From contig CAYLXN010000002.1 of NCBI GenBank assembly GCA_964388235.1, positions 9,253 through 73,252 of the forward strand: a DNA stretch of 64,000 nucleotides, read 5' to 3'. This stretch comes from CAYLXN01 sp964388235 (GTDB taxonomy: Bacteria; Patescibacteriota; Saccharimonadia; Saccharimonadales; Saccharimonadaceae). A model generated the notes under the pieces. The model did not search any database. It worked only from the letters and a program-made list of their open reading frames with translations, and was not told the DNA's origin. A program made the translations under genes and the position numbers. Positions 1-8,737 of this stretch are shown one piece after another; position 1 is the stretch's first letter; every line of letters starts with the position of its first letter.

Positions 1-2
1 AA

Positions 3-368
3 ATTGATTTAACTGCTATAAAATACGATATGAACGATAGTACCAAGCGTTATGCTCAGAAGAAGCTTGGAAATTTGATGAAATATATGCCGCGCCACTC
101 ACGCAAGAGTGCGACCATTCGAGCTAATCTCGAAGAGCTGACCAAAAAGCGCGATGACAAATTTCAGGTCGAAGTGTTTGTGGCGGTGCCAGATAGGGTT
201 TTGACTGTCACCGGCAATGCCACCAATATGACGGCGGCGATCGATATCGCTGAGTCGAAGATGGCGTCACAAATTCGTAAGTACAAGACGGAAGTCTTGC
301 CGCACGTCAGCAAACGCAATCGAATTCGTGAGCTGAAGGAGAAGTTTTTGGCAGGGCGGGCTGATTAA
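3..368 (+). CDS. hpf: Ribosome hibernation promotion factor (HPF/RaiA family), 5' partial
   Basis: HPF-family proteins bind the 30S subunit and silence or dimerise ribosomes in stationary phase. The visible frame is open back to base 3. The residues before the first internal ATG (base 30), reading IDLTAIKYD, match the first beta strand of the family, so the true start lies before the window. The basic KRYAQKKLG helix and a second strand/helix unit ending MTAAIDIAESKMASQIRKYK follow. There is no long C-terminal dimerisation domain, so this is a short-type HPF. A terminator follows at 400-427, and secA lies 1.3 kb downstream beyond two minus-strand orphans. Family assignment is fairly secure; the exact start cannot be seen. 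Confidence 0.85.
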   Translation: MDLTAIKYDMNDSTKRYAQKKLGNLMKYMPRHSRKSATIRANLEELTKKRDDKFQVEVFVAVPDRVLTVTGNATNMTAAIDIAESKMASQIRKYKTEVLPHVSKRNRIRELKEKFLAGRAD

Positions 369-399
369 GTTTTAATATATCACTCAAAGCATAAAATAA

Positions 400-427
400 A
401 AAACACCCTTCCACGGAAGGGTGTTTT
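400..427. terminator. Bidirectional intrinsic terminator
   Basis: A perfect hairpin with arms AAAACACCCTTCC and GGAAGGGTGTTTT has A and T runs on its two sides. It can end hpf from the left and the minus-strand orphan gene from the right. Confidence 0.85.
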
Positions 428-442
428 GTTGGTTGGAAGAAA

Positions 443-961
443 TTATTCCTCGTCAGGGAAGTATATCTGACCCGTGCTGAGCATAAACACTAGCGTGAAA
501 GCTAGTGTGCTTAATTCAGCACGTGTTCCTCTGAAGAGAGTTGCCTTTCCGCAGACAGACTTTTGTCCATCCGGCACTACGATGATATTTTCCCTATTTT
601 TATTTCCAGCAATAGAGAAAACCAATTTTTTTGCTGTTGTGGTAGTTTTGCTTTCATAGAAACGAGAATAGAATCTTACAATTCCATCCTCCATTTCTAT
701 TGACATCCCCTCAATCTCTTCAATACCTTCTGCCTCTTTCGTTCCCAATATTCCCAATGTTAGGAACTCTAGAAGTTCAACGGCAACAATATCGGTGTCG
801 CCTGTTGAGAATACTTCGAAGCGCTCAGGAATTGAGTCTTCGATTTTATAAACAGAAATGTTTTTACCCCAATTATTAAATTTTTTGGGGTTTATTTCCT
901 TTATATTTTTTATTCCCCTGTCTGTTACCTCTATTCTTTTTCTTTCTCTCTCTTTCGTCAT
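443..961 (-). CDS. Hypothetical orphan protein, 172 aa
   Basis: I do not recognise the family. The protein opens with a charged segment (MTKERERKRIEV), has no obvious membrane segment or signal peptide and ends acidic (YFPDEE). A GGAGGG ribosome site stands 7 nt before the ATG. Codons are rich in AGA, AGG, ATA and GGA, unlike the CGN/ATT-using core genes around it. It has its own extended -10 promoter upstream and shares the terminator at 400-427 with hpf. Codon use, strong SD and isolation mark it as one of the accessory cassettes of this window. It is real as a gene by ribosome site, promoter and terminator; function unknown. Confidence 0.75.
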   Translation of the reverse strand: MTKERERKRIEVTDRGIKNIKEINPKKFNNWGKNISVYKIEDSIPERFEVFSTGDTDIVAVELLEFLTLGILGTKEAEGIEEIEGMSIEMEDGIVRFYSRFYESKTTTTAKKLVFSIAGNKNRENIIVVPDGQKSVCGKATLFRGTRAELSTLAFTLVFMLSTGQIYFPDEE

Positions 962-1013
962 AATAGCCCTCCATATTTTTAAATTTCTTCCGTGTTAAGG
1001 TGCGAAGATTACA

Positions 1014-1024
1014 CTATTTTAACA
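1014..1024 (-). promoter_or_regulatory. Extended -10 promoter of the 443-961 gene
   Basis: On the minus strand TGT-TAAAAT occupies about 1024-1016. Predicted transcription starts near 1009, giving a leader of about 48 nt that carries the GGAGGG site. Confidence 0.55.
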
Positions 1025-1064
1025 TGAAAATTTAAAAAGTAAACCATAAGCTTAATTTCGCAAA

Positions 1065-1088
1065 GAAAAAACTCCTTATTCAAGGAGT
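1065..1088 (-). terminator. Terminator of the 1076-1480 gene
   Basis: The minus strand reads ACTCCTT, a 4-base loop, AAGGAGT and then six Ts. The stop codon of the gene lies inside the stem, so gene and terminator are fused. Confidence 0.85.
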
Positions 1089-1480
1089 CTGATGTGGTCC
1101 CAGCTATCCTCAAAAAGCACTTCACCTAAGGCTAACAGTAAGCCGATAGGCCCTTCAAAAAGAATGAACTTTTTGTAGGTTGGCGGTATGGCATAGCCTT
1201 TGCCGGTCACTCTTAGGAATACTCTACCATCACCACTGTAGGCCCATTTTTGACTGCCTTCTTCTGGAATGTCAGGCAGTTGTCTCAGATCATTTTTGGT
1301 GATCTGTTTTTTCGGTTTGATTTCGTTTTTTTCCTTTAGTTTTTTGCCGATCAAGGCAATCTCGTTTGGAGTTACCTTGATTCTTCCGTCAGTTCTGATG
1401 ATAACCTCTTCCGATATTGGATCGTAGCTTACCAATGTATTGTCTTTGGGGCTAACAATTTCATTTTCTGCTTTTTTCAT
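1076..1480 (-). CDS. Hypothetical orphan protein, 134 aa
   Basis: Unrecognised. I start it at the ATG at 1480 because GGAGGAGGG lies 7 nt upstream; an in-frame start 51 nt earlier would place this ribosome site inside the gene. The N-terminal part is polar (MKKAENEIVSPKDNT), with a middle KKLKEKNEIKPKK segment and a more hydrophobic C-terminal third (FILFEGPIGLLLALGEVLFED). No membrane anchor is obvious. It has its own promoter (-10 at 1522-1527) and a terminator overlapping its stop codon. It is an accessory cassette gene placed between another orphan and the divergent secA. Confidence 0.72.
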   Translation of the reverse strand: MKKAENEIVSPKDNTLVSYDPISEEVIIRTDGRIKVTPNEIALIGKKLKEKNEIKPKKQITKNDLRQLPDIPEEGSQKWAYSGDGRVFLRVTGKGYAIPPTYKKFILFEGPIGLLLALGEVLFEDSWDHIRLLE

Positions 1481-1521
1481 AATTTTCCCTCCTCCTTTTT
1501 TAAAAAAGAACTTCCTAGCTA

Positions 1522-1529
1522 ATTTTAGC
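1522..1529 (-). promoter_or_regulatory. -10 box of the 1076-1480 gene
   Basis: The minus strand reads TGC-TAAAAT with the hexamer at 1527-1522. Transcription should start near 1515, leaving a ~35-nt leader with the AGGAGGG site. Confidence 0.55.
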
Positions 1530-1580
1530 ACAAAGTTGTTTAGGAAATAAATCTTGAGCTAAATAAAACCTCTTCAGTAC

Positions 1581-1609
1581 TTAAAATTTTAAACGTTTTC
1601 TAGTATAAT
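1581..1609 (+). promoter_or_regulatory. secA promoter
   Basis: TATAAT at 1604-1609 with a weak TTAAAA at 1581-1586 (17-bp spacing). The leader of about 40 nt ends in AGAGGA, eight bases before the secA ATG. Confidence 0.5.
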
Positions 1610-1655
1610 GAGAGCTAGTATCTAACAATTTTAAATTAACAGAGATAGAGGAAGA

Positions 1656-4280
1656 ATGGCACAGAACAAGATTATAGAGAAGATTTTTGGCGACTCTCAA
1701 AAAAAAGCGCGTAAACGCCTAGAGGCGAAAGTTAAACTAATCAACGAAAAGACAGATAAATACAAGCAAATGTCTGACGATCAGTTGAAAGAGCAGACGA
1801 AAGTCCTGAAGAAGCGCTTAACCAAAAAAACAGTGACGCTGGACACTTTGCTGCCAGATGCTTTTGCGTTGGTGCGAGAGGCGAGCGGGCGAGTGTTGAA
1901 GATGCGTCATTTTGACGTCCAGCTGATGGGCGGTATTGCTTTGCATGAGGGTAATGTCGCCGAGATGAAGACTGGTGAGGGTAAAACTTTAGTGGCGACA
2001 CTGCCGGTTTTTCTGAACGCGTTATCTGAAAAAGGTGTTCATATCGTGACGGTCAATGATTATCTTGCTAAGCGTGACGCTGGCTGGATGGGTAAGGTTT
2101 ATAGCTTTTTAGGAATCAAAGTCGGAGTAATTTTGAGCGACGAATCTTTTATTTACGAACCAGGTTTTGTCAACGATAAATTTGACGACGAGCGAATGAA
2201 GCCACTCAAGCCTTGTAGTCGTAAAGAAGCTTACGACGCCGACGTGACTTACGGCACCAACAACGAATTTGCTTTTGACTATTTGCGTGACAACATGGTC
2301 AACGACGCTTATTTGCTGCGCCAACGTGAGCTTAATTTTGCAATTATTGATGAAGTTGACTCAATTTTGATTGATGAAGCTCGCACGCCGCTGATCATTT
2401 CGGCGCCAGCTGGCGATAATCCAGACAGTTATTACCAATTTGCCAATATTGTCAATCGGTTGACGCCTGATGATTATGAAATTGAGGAAAAGCGCCGCAC
2501 GGTGGCCTTGACCGATCAAGGTATGTCGAAAATCGAAGCGGCTTTAGGTGTGAAAAATATTTACGACGAAGAACACACGCGGTTGGTTTATCACCTGAAT
2601 CAAGCTTTGCGGGCCGAGACTTTGTTTAAGCGTGACCGTGAGTATGTGGTGACCAATGACGGCGAAGTGATGATTGTCGATGAGCACACTGGCCGATTGA
2701 TGCACGGACGTCGTTATAGCGAAGGTTTGCATCAGGCAATTGAAGCCAAGGAAAAAGTTCAGGTCAAGGAAGAAAGCATGACTTTGGCCACGATTTCGTT
2801 TCAGAATTATTTTCGGCTGTACAAAAAACTTTCAGGTATGACTGGTACAGCGATGACTGAGGCTGAAGAGTTTCAGCAAATTTACAATCTTGATGTGATC
2901 GATATTCCATCCAACAAGCCACTAATTAGACATGACAAAAACGACCTGATTTACAAGACGGTTGACGCTAAACTCAAGGCGATCGTCGAGACGATCAAGG
3001 CGCACCACAAAGTTGGTCGCCCGGTTTTGGTTGGCTCAGGCTCGATTGCAAACAACGAGCAAATCGCTGATTATCTTGATCAAGCTGGATTGAAATACGA
3101 ACTATTAAACGCCAAAAACAACGAACGCGAGGCAACAATTGTTGCTAAAGCGGGTGAAAAGGGCGCGATTACTCTGGCGACTAACATGGCAGGGCGTGGT
3201 ACTGACATCGTGCTTGGTGAGGGTGTGCGAGAGTTGGGTGGCTTGGTGGTGATTGGTTCGGAGCGTCATGAATCACGTCGGATTGACAACCAGTTGCGTG
3301 GTCGTGGTGGTCGTCAAGGTGACCCCGGCGAAACTCAATTTTTCGTATCGACGGAAGACGACCTGATGCGAATCTTTCAAGGTGAGCGAATTAAAGCTTT
3401 GATGGATCGATTAGGTGTGGCTGACGATATGCCGATTCAGAACAAGGCTGTGACGAAGACGCTTGAGGCGGCTCAGGAGCGAGTTGAAGGCTACAATTAC
3501 GACATTCGGAAAAGCGTGGTTCAATATGACAACGTAATTAATCGCCACCGTCGAGTGGTCTATGGCATGCGCCACAAGATTTTGAGTGGTGATAATATCA
3601 AGTCGGAAATTAATCGGTTGCTAACTGACAAAGTTGAAGAAATGGTGGCTTTACCGCCAAAATTAAATCCTGATTTTAAGCAGAGTTTTATCGACTTTTT
3701 CCCTGGAATGCCAGAGAAAAACATCAAGAAAATTATCAATGCCAAAAATCAAAGAGAGCGCTTGAGTCTGGCTAAGAGCCTGACTCAGGAATTTTACCAA
3801 GCCAAAGAAGACGAACTGACCGAAGTATCTCTGCGCAAAGTTGAGCGCGAAGTTTACATGCAAGTTTTGGACGTGCTGTGGATGCAGCATCTTGAGGATA
3901 TGCAAAACTTGCGCGAAGGCATTCACTGGCGCAGTGTTGGCCAGCGTGATCCGCTAGTAGAATACCGTGCTGAGTCGCAAAAACTATTTAACAGTTTGCA
4001 GCAAACTTTGCGTGATGAAGTTTTGACGACCATCTTCTCGATTTCGAAGCATGAATTAAGCGCTGCTTTGACAGATGATAATTACGAAACAGCCTTGACT
4101 GAAGCTGCCGAAGGTGCGGTCGAAAAAGGCGTGCATGAAATTTCGGCTGGTGTGGAAAATATTGATGACGAGTTTAAGTCAGCGAATGCCAAAACTACTG
4201 TTTCGAAAAAGAACACCAAGAAAACCACTCGCAAGAAGAAAAAAGCTCAACGTCAAAATCGTAAAAAGGCACGTCGTTAA
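1656..4280 (+). CDS. secA: Preprotein translocase ATPase SecA
   Basis: The motor that pushes unfolded preproteins through SecYEG using ATP. At 874 aa it is full length. The Walker A motif MKTGEGKT is near residue 105 and the DEAD-like DEVDSILIDEART motif near 230. The motif VI region reads QLRGRGGRQGDPG. The C-terminal tail is lysine/arginine rich (KKTTRKKKKAQRQNRKKARR) and lacks the zinc-binding CxC motif of proteobacterial SecA, so SecB-type targeting is not expected. It starts at the ATG preceded by AGAGGA, has its own promoter at 1604, and the M16 peptidase begins two bases after its stop, so the two are co-transcribed. Confidence 0.98.
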   Translation: MAQNKIIEKIFGDSQKKARKRLEAKVKLINEKTDKYKQMSDDQLKEQTKVLKKRLTKKTVTLDTLLPDAFALVREASGRVLKMRHFDVQLMGGIALHEGNVAEMKTGEGKTLVATLPVFLNALSEKGVHIVTVNDYLAKRDAGWMGKVYSFLGIKVGVILSDESFIYEPGFVNDKFDDERMKPLKPCSRKEAYDADVTYGTNNEFAFDYLRDNMVNDAYLLRQRELNFAIIDEVDSILIDEARTPLIISAPAGDNPDSYYQFANIVNRLTPDDYEIEEKRRTVALTDQGMSKIEAALGVKNIYDEEHTRLVYHLNQALRAETLFKRDREYVVTNDGEVMIVDEHTGRLMHGRRYSEGLHQAIEAKEKVQVKEESMTLATISFQNYFRLYKKLSGMTGTAMTEAEEFQQIYNLDVIDIPSNKPLIRHDKNDLIYKTVDAKLKAIVETIKAHHKVGRPVLVGSGSIANNEQIADYLDQAGLKYELLNAKNNEREATIVAKAGEKGAITLATNMAGRGTDIVLGEGVRELGGLVVIGSERHESRRIDNQLRGRGGRQGDPGETQFFVSTEDDLMRIFQGERIKALMDRLGVADDMPIQNKAVTKTLEAAQERVEGYNYDIRKSVVQYDNVINRHRRVVYGMRHKILSGDNIKSEINRLLTDKVEEMVALPPKLNPDFKQSFIDFFPGMPEKNIKKIINAKNQRERLSLAKSLTQEFYQAKEDELTEVSLRKVEREVYMQVLDVLWMQHLEDMQNLREGIHWRSVGQRDPLVEYRAESQKLFNSLQQTLRDEVLTTIFSISKHELSAALTDDNYETALTEAAEGAVEKGVHEISAGVENIDDEFKSANAKTTVSKKNTKKTTRKKKKAQRQNRKKARR

Positions 4281-4282
4281 CA

Positions 4283-5605
4283 ATGTCGATGAAGCATAAC
4301 GTCGAAGAAATAATTCTTGATAATGGCGCCAAGGGGTTGTTGATCAACACACCTGATGCCACAGTCATGAAGTATTCATTTCATTTCCGGGCTGGTAATC
4401 GCCAAGTTAAGTCACCAGAGATTTACGAAACGGCTCATATTATGGAGCACATGGCTTTTGGGGCCAACGCTTTGTTTGCCAGCGAGCAGGAGTATTCAGC
4501 TGAATTTTCTAAAAATGGCGCCTACAACAACGCTTACACCTCTGATAATTCGCTAGTTTATTTGTCGGAATGTGCTGACTTTGAATGGGAACGAATTTTG
4601 AAATTGCAAGAAGTAGCGATTTGTCAGCCGAAGTTTAACGAGGATAAGCTACAGTCAGAAAAGGGTAACATTCGCAGTGAATTGTCAGGTATGTTGACTA
4701 GTCACTCAAATTTGCTCTGGCCACGGCTACAGCAGATGGTGGGGGAAGAAGTGCTGACGCTGTCTGAGCGTTTGACGACCATCAATGACATCACGCTTGA
4801 TGATATCGTCGAGCATCACACTCGGACTCATACTTTGAAGAATTTGCGGTTTGTGATTGTGGGTAATTTGAGCGACGAGGCGCGTAAACAGCAAATTATC
4901 AAGCTGTTAAGCGGCTGGGAATTGCCAGAGGGGACCCGAATTCGGATTCCTAAATCGCAATTAGCGGGCAGCAAACCAGTGTTGATCCGCCAGAGTGACT
5001 CTAAGAGTATTACGTTTGGCTTTACTTCGGTTAGAAATAAAGTTTTGAATGATTTTGAGCGTAACAGCATGTCGGCTTTGAATCATATTTTGACTGGGAC
5101 GATGTTTTCACGAATTTTTGGTAAAGCCAGAGAAGCGGGACTGGTTTACAGTTTATTTTCTGATTATGACAATGGCTACAATTCGAGCAGTTGGGACTTT
5201 GCGGGGCAGGTTTTGCCTGATAGCTCGGAGCAATTGTTTGACTTGATCGTTGAGGAATTGCGTCAAGTGCTGGAAGGTGGTTTGAAAGAAGAGGAAATAA
5301 ATGCCACCAAAACTTACGCTGTTGGTCGCTATCAAATGGGCGCTCAGACGGTTAGCCAAGTTAGCGATTTTTATTCAGGCGCTTATTTTATGCGTGATCA
5401 GATTCGCGATTACGACCAATTACCAAAAGATATTTTGGAAATTAACAAAGAAGAAATTGTTAAATTGGCCAATAAATTTGTCAAAAGTGATGGCTGGGCG
5501 TTGGCGGTGGTTGGCGATACTAGTCGGCGGTTGGTTCGAGGCTTAAATACCAAATTGGAAGCCGTATTTGGGCCAAATCAAGAGCCAGTTTCTGAGGAGA
5601 GTTAA
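4283..5605 (+). CDS. M16 family zinc peptidase (pitrilysin/processing-peptidase type)
   Basis: A 440-aa protein with the inverted zinc motif HIMEH near residue 52. A glutamate follows in LQSEKGNIRSEL, where the third zinc ligand is expected. The second half (FGFTSVRNKV, then a repeat of the fold) matches the catalytic plus inactive domain pair of M16B enzymes. No signal peptide is visible, so it probably acts inside the cell; M16 enzymes clip peptides or small proteins. It lies between secA and murD in one run of genes and starts two bases after the secA stop without an SD, suggesting translational coupling. An ATG six bases later is an alternative start. Substrate unknown. Confidence 0.88.
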   Translation: MSMKHNVEEIILDNGAKGLLINTPDATVMKYSFHFRAGNRQVKSPEIYETAHIMEHMAFGANALFASEQEYSAEFSKNGAYNNAYTSDNSLVYLSECADFEWERILKLQEVAICQPKFNEDKLQSEKGNIRSELSGMLTSHSNLLWPRLQQMVGEEVLTLSERLTTINDITLDDIVEHHTRTHTLKNLRFVIVGNLSDEARKQQIIKLLSGWELPEGTRIRIPKSQLAGSKPVLIRQSDSKSITFGFTSVRNKVLNDFERNSMSALNHILTGTMFSRIFGKAREAGLVYSLFSDYDNGYNSSSWDFAGQVLPDSSEQLFDLIVEELRQVLEGGLKEEEINATKTYAVGRYQMGAQTVSQVSDFYSGAYFMRDQIRDYDQLPKDILEINKEEIVKLANKFVKSDGWALAVVGDTSRRLVRGLNTKLEAVFGPNQEPVSEES

Positions 5606-5606
5606 A

Positions 5607-6926
5607 GTGAAAATTGCGATTATCGGCTACGGGCTTGAGGGACAAAGCGCCTACAATTTTTTGCGAGCAAAACATCCTGAAGCTCAGTTTGTAATCTATG
5701 ATCAGTCTAAAACTCCCAAAATTACTCCACCTGAAGGTGTAGAGTTGGTGCTGGGTGAGATTGATTTTCATGCGATTGAAGCTGATCTGATCATCCGTAC
5801 ACCCGCTGTCGCGCCATCTAAATTTCGCCAAGATCAGCAAGCCAATTTGACCTCAGTGACCCAACTTTTTTTCGATCACTGTCGCTGTCCGATTATTGGT
5901 GTGACGGGGTCTAAAGGCAAGGGGACGACAGCCAGCTTAATTGAGTCGATGCTTTCGGCGGCTGGATTAAAGCCGATGCTTTTAGGTAATATTGGTGTGC
6001 CGGCACTGGATTTATTGGAACGGCTAGACCCAGCAGAGTCGATTGTAATTTATGAGCTATCAAGTTTTCAGCTGTGGAATTTAACTACTTCGCCTGATTT
6101 GGCAGTGGTGGTATTTATCGAAGCTGACCATCTTGACGTGCATGCTGGCTTTGATGACTATGTTGGCGCTAAAGCTAATATTGCCAAATACCAAAATTCG
6201 GACGATAAAATTATCTACCTGTCAAGCAATAATTGGGCAGCCCAAATCGCCGAAACTTCACCAGCTAAGCACAAAATTGCTTATCCAAACCACCAATCAG
6301 CTCACGTCAAAGACGGCTATTTTTACTATAATGAGCAAAAAATTTGCTCAATAAATAAATTGCACTTGTTGGGTCAACATAATCTCGATAACGCTTGTGC
6401 CGCTATCGATGCAGCGTGGGAGTTTACGCAGGATATTAAAGCCATTGAAGCTGGCTTGGAAGCCTTTACTGGCTTGGATCATCGGCTGAAATTTGTTGGC
6501 GAAACGGCTAGCGGAGTTAAGTTTTATGATGATAGTATTGCCACTACGGTCGGCTCGGTCGAAGTGGCAATTAAGTCGATCAAAGGTGATAAGATTTTGA
6601 TCATGGGTGGGTCGGGCAAAGGCGCTGATTTTTCAAGTCTGAAGACTAGCTTGGTTGATGAAAATGTCCGCCACGTGATCGCAATTGGTGCTGAAGCTGA
6701 CCGAATTGAAGATGCTTTTTGTGATATAAAATCCATCACAATTCACAATTTTGGATCAAGCAAAAAAATGGCAGAAATTGTTGATTTTGCTTATGATTTA
6801 GCGAATAAAAATTGGTCAATTATTCTTAGCCCTGCCTGCGCTAGTTTTGGCATGTTTACAGATTATATTGACCGAGGAAATCAATTCATCGCGGCGGTAA
6901 ATCAAATTTTAAAAACCACGAAATGA
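5607..6926 (+). CDS. murD: UDP-N-acetylmuramoylalanine--D-glutamate ligase
   Basis: Adds D-glutamate to UDP-MurNAc-L-Ala in cytoplasmic peptidoglycan precursor synthesis. The protein has the MurD Rossmann start (VKIAIIGYGLEGQSA), the ATP-binding loop GVTGSKGKGTT around residue 111, and the C-terminal GGSGKGADF region of Mur ligases. I choose the GTG at 5607 because AGGAG precedes it and it follows the M16 stop by one base; the earlier ATG at 5568 lies within the M16 gene. Length is 439 aa, normal for the family. Its TGA overlaps the prfB start (ATGA). It sits apart from the dcw cluster at 30-39 kb, whose other ligases (MurC, E, F) are not in this window. Confidence 0.95.
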   Translation: MKIAIIGYGLEGQSAYNFLRAKHPEAQFVIYDQSKTPKITPPEGVELVLGEIDFHAIEADLIIRTPAVAPSKFRQDQQANLTSVTQLFFDHCRCPIIGVTGSKGKGTTASLIESMLSAAGLKPMLLGNIGVPALDLLERLDPAESIVIYELSSFQLWNLTTSPDLAVVVFIEADHLDVHAGFDDYVGAKANIAKYQNSDDKIIYLSSNNWAAQIAETSPAKHKIAYPNHQSAHVKDGYFYYNEQKICSINKLHLLGQHNLDNACAAIDAAWEFTQDIKAIEAGLEAFTGLDHRLKFVGETASGVKFYDDSIATTVGSVEVAIKSIKGDKILIMGGSGKGADFSSLKTSLVDENVRHVIAIGAEADRIEDAFCDIKSITIHNFGSSKKMAEIVDFAYDLANKNWSIILSPACASFGMFTDYIDRGNQFIAAVNQILKTTK

Positions 6927-8005
6927 CTATGCAGGCCGAACTAGTAGATCGACTAGCTAAAGTGCGAGATGAGTTTGATCGACTGTATGTCAAGCTTGAT
7001 ATTGAAAGTGAAGCTAAGCAGCTAAATGAGCTAGAGGCCAAAATCAACCAATCCGATATCTGGAACAACCCAACTTATGCCCAATCATTGACTCAGCAAT
7101 ACAGCCAAAAAAAGGCTGAAGTTAGTCCATGGTTGACGATCAAATCGCAGTTGGCAGACTTGCCTGAATTGTTGGCAATTGATGAGTCAGACTGGCTTAG
7201 AGAAGTCCAAGTTCAAATAGAATCAATCGAAGCCCAATTGGTCGATTTACGGTCGCTGTTGCGATTTGGTAACAAGAAAGATAAGCTGGGAGTTATTTTG
7301 CGGATAACTAGTGGTGTTGGTGGTTTGGACGCCGAAGATTTTGCGGGCATGTTGGAGCGAATGTACCAAAAATATTGTTCAAAAAATAATTTTGATTTAG
7401 AAATCTTAGAACGCAGTTTGGGCGAAGCTGGTGGTTTAAAAACTGGCATTTATCAAATCAACGGCAGCTATGCCTATGGCAAATTGCAGAGCGAGCACGG
7501 CGTGCATCGATTGGTGCGGCTGAGTCCGTTCAATGCTGACAGTTTGCGCCAAACTAGTTTTGCTCAAGTTGAAGTTTTGCCACAATTATCAAACGAAGAT
7601 TTGACGATTAATGAATCCGAATTGAAGATCGACTATTATCGCTCGGGCGGTCACGGCGGTCAAAGTGTCAACACTACTGATTCGGCGGTGCGGATCACTC
7701 ATTTGCCGACTGGCGTCACAGCGTCGGTCCAAAACGAGCGGTCGCAAATCAAAAACAAAGCCATCGCCATGACGATCATCCGAGCTAAATTAGAAGAATT
7801 AAAACAGCAACAACAAGTTGACGATTTAGCAAAATTAAGGGCAGGCGAGTCGGCTAGTTGGGGTAAGCAAATTAGAAATTACATTTTGCATCCTTACAGT
7901 TTAGTTAAAGACACCCGGACCAAACACCAAGAATCGGACGTCCAAGCGGTGTTTGATGGTAAAATCAACGGTTTTATCGAGGCCTTTTTAGAGCAGAAGC
8001 TTTAA
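6923..8005 (+). CDS. prfB: Peptide chain release factor 2, without the frameshift
   Basis: RF2 releases nascent protein at UGA and UAA stops. The SPF tripeptide that reads the stop codon is in RLSPFNADS and the catalytic GGQ is in GGHGGQSVN. Length (360 aa) is normal. In most bacteria the gene needs a programmed +1 frameshift at CUU-UGA near codon 25. Here the equivalent place reads AAG CTT GAT ATT, an in-frame Leu-Asp, so the shift and its autoregulation are gone. The start ATG overlaps the murD stop. The next gene, ftsE, has its own promoter. Confidence 0.96.
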   Translation: MTMQAELVDRLAKVRDEFDRLYVKLDIESEAKQLNELEAKINQSDIWNNPTYAQSLTQQYSQKKAEVSPWLTIKSQLADLPELLAIDESDWLREVQVQIESIEAQLVDLRSLLRFGNKKDKLGVILRITSGVGGLDAEDFAGMLERMYQKYCSKNNFDLEILERSLGEAGGLKTGIYQINGSYAYGKLQSEHGVHRLVRLSPFNADSLRQTSFAQVEVLPQLSNEDLTINESELKIDYYRSGGHGGQSVNTTDSAVRITHLPTGVTASVQNERSQIKNKAIAMTIIRAKLEELKQQQQVDDLAKLRAGESASWGKQIRNYILHPYSLVKDTRTKHQESDVQAVFDGKINGFIEAFLEQKL

Positions 8006-8037
8006 ATAATAATTTTGCTAGTGCTTGGCAGACTTTA

Positions 8038-8046
8038 TGCTATAAT
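8038..8046 (+). promoter_or_regulatory. Extended -10 promoter of ftsE (leaderless)
   Basis: TGC-TATAAT ends at 8046 and the ATG is at 8057. The predicted start of transcription is about 3 nt before the codon, and there is no ribosome site. Confidence 0.65.
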
Positions 8047-8056
8047 ATAAAAGTCA

Positions 8057-8737
8057 ATGATATTGCTGGATCGAGTCACTAAAACTTACCCTCGAGCGCC
8101 GCAGCCTTCAGCTGATCGGATCAGTTTGCATATTAAGCCCAAAGAGTTTGTGATTTTAATTGGCCCGAGTGGGTCTGGCAAGACGACCTTACTTAAGCTT
8201 TTGACTCGACAGGAGAAGCCCGATACTGGCAAAATCGTGGTCGGCGGGATTGATTATGATGAATTGCCTGACAAACAAATTCCGTTACTCAGGCGCAAAA
8301 TCGGCTACGTATTTCAGGATTATAAATTATTGCCTCGGCGGACTGTGTTTGAAAATATCGCTTTTGCACTGGAAATTGTCGGTATGAGTCGGCGAGAAAT
8401 TAAAAACACCGTGCCAAAAGTGATTGAACTAGTTGGTTTAACAGGTGAGGAAGACAGTTTTCCAGATGAGCTTTCGGGTGGTGAAAAACAGCGAGTGGCG
8501 ATTGCGCGGGCAATTGTTCGCCAGCCAAAAATTTTGATTGCTGACGAGCCGACTGGCAACCTTGATCCGAAACATTCTTGGGATATTGTCAAATTACTAG
8601 AGAAAATCAACGCTTACGGCACGACTGTTTTGCTGACGACTCACAATGTCGAAATCGTTAATCGCCTCAAGCGACGGGTGATTTCAATCGATCACGGTAA
8701 GATTGTCAACGACCAATCACAGGGAGTTTATCGATAA
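8057..8737 (+). CDS. ftsE: Cell division ATP-binding protein FtsE
   Basis: ATPase of the FtsEX complex, which transmits divisome signals across the membrane to activate septal hydrolases. All ABC motifs are present: Walker A GPSGSGKTT (residues 36-44), Q-loop YVFQDYK, signature LSGGEKQRVAIARA, Walker B ILIADEPTGNL and the switch histidine LLTTHN. Length is 226 aa, typical. Its stop overlaps the ftsX ATG by one base. The mRNA should be leaderless. The order prfB-ftsE-ftsX-hydrolase-ctp is a well-known Gram-positive arrangement. Confidence 0.97.
   Translation: MILLDRVTKTYPRAPQPSADRISLHIKPKEFVILIGPSGSGKTTLLKLLTRQEKPDTGKIVVGGIDYDELPDKQIPLLRRKIGYVFQDYKLLPRRTVFENIAFALEIVGMSRREIKNTVPKVIELVGLTGEEDSFPDELSGGEKQRVAIARAIVRQPKILIADEPTGNLDPKHSWDIVKLLEKINAYGTTVLLTTHNVEIVNRLKRRVISIDHGKIVNDQSQGVYR

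Noticed and set aside
6923..7010. Programmed frameshift in prfB
   Set aside because: The frame is continuous through the site; no in-frame UGA exists.
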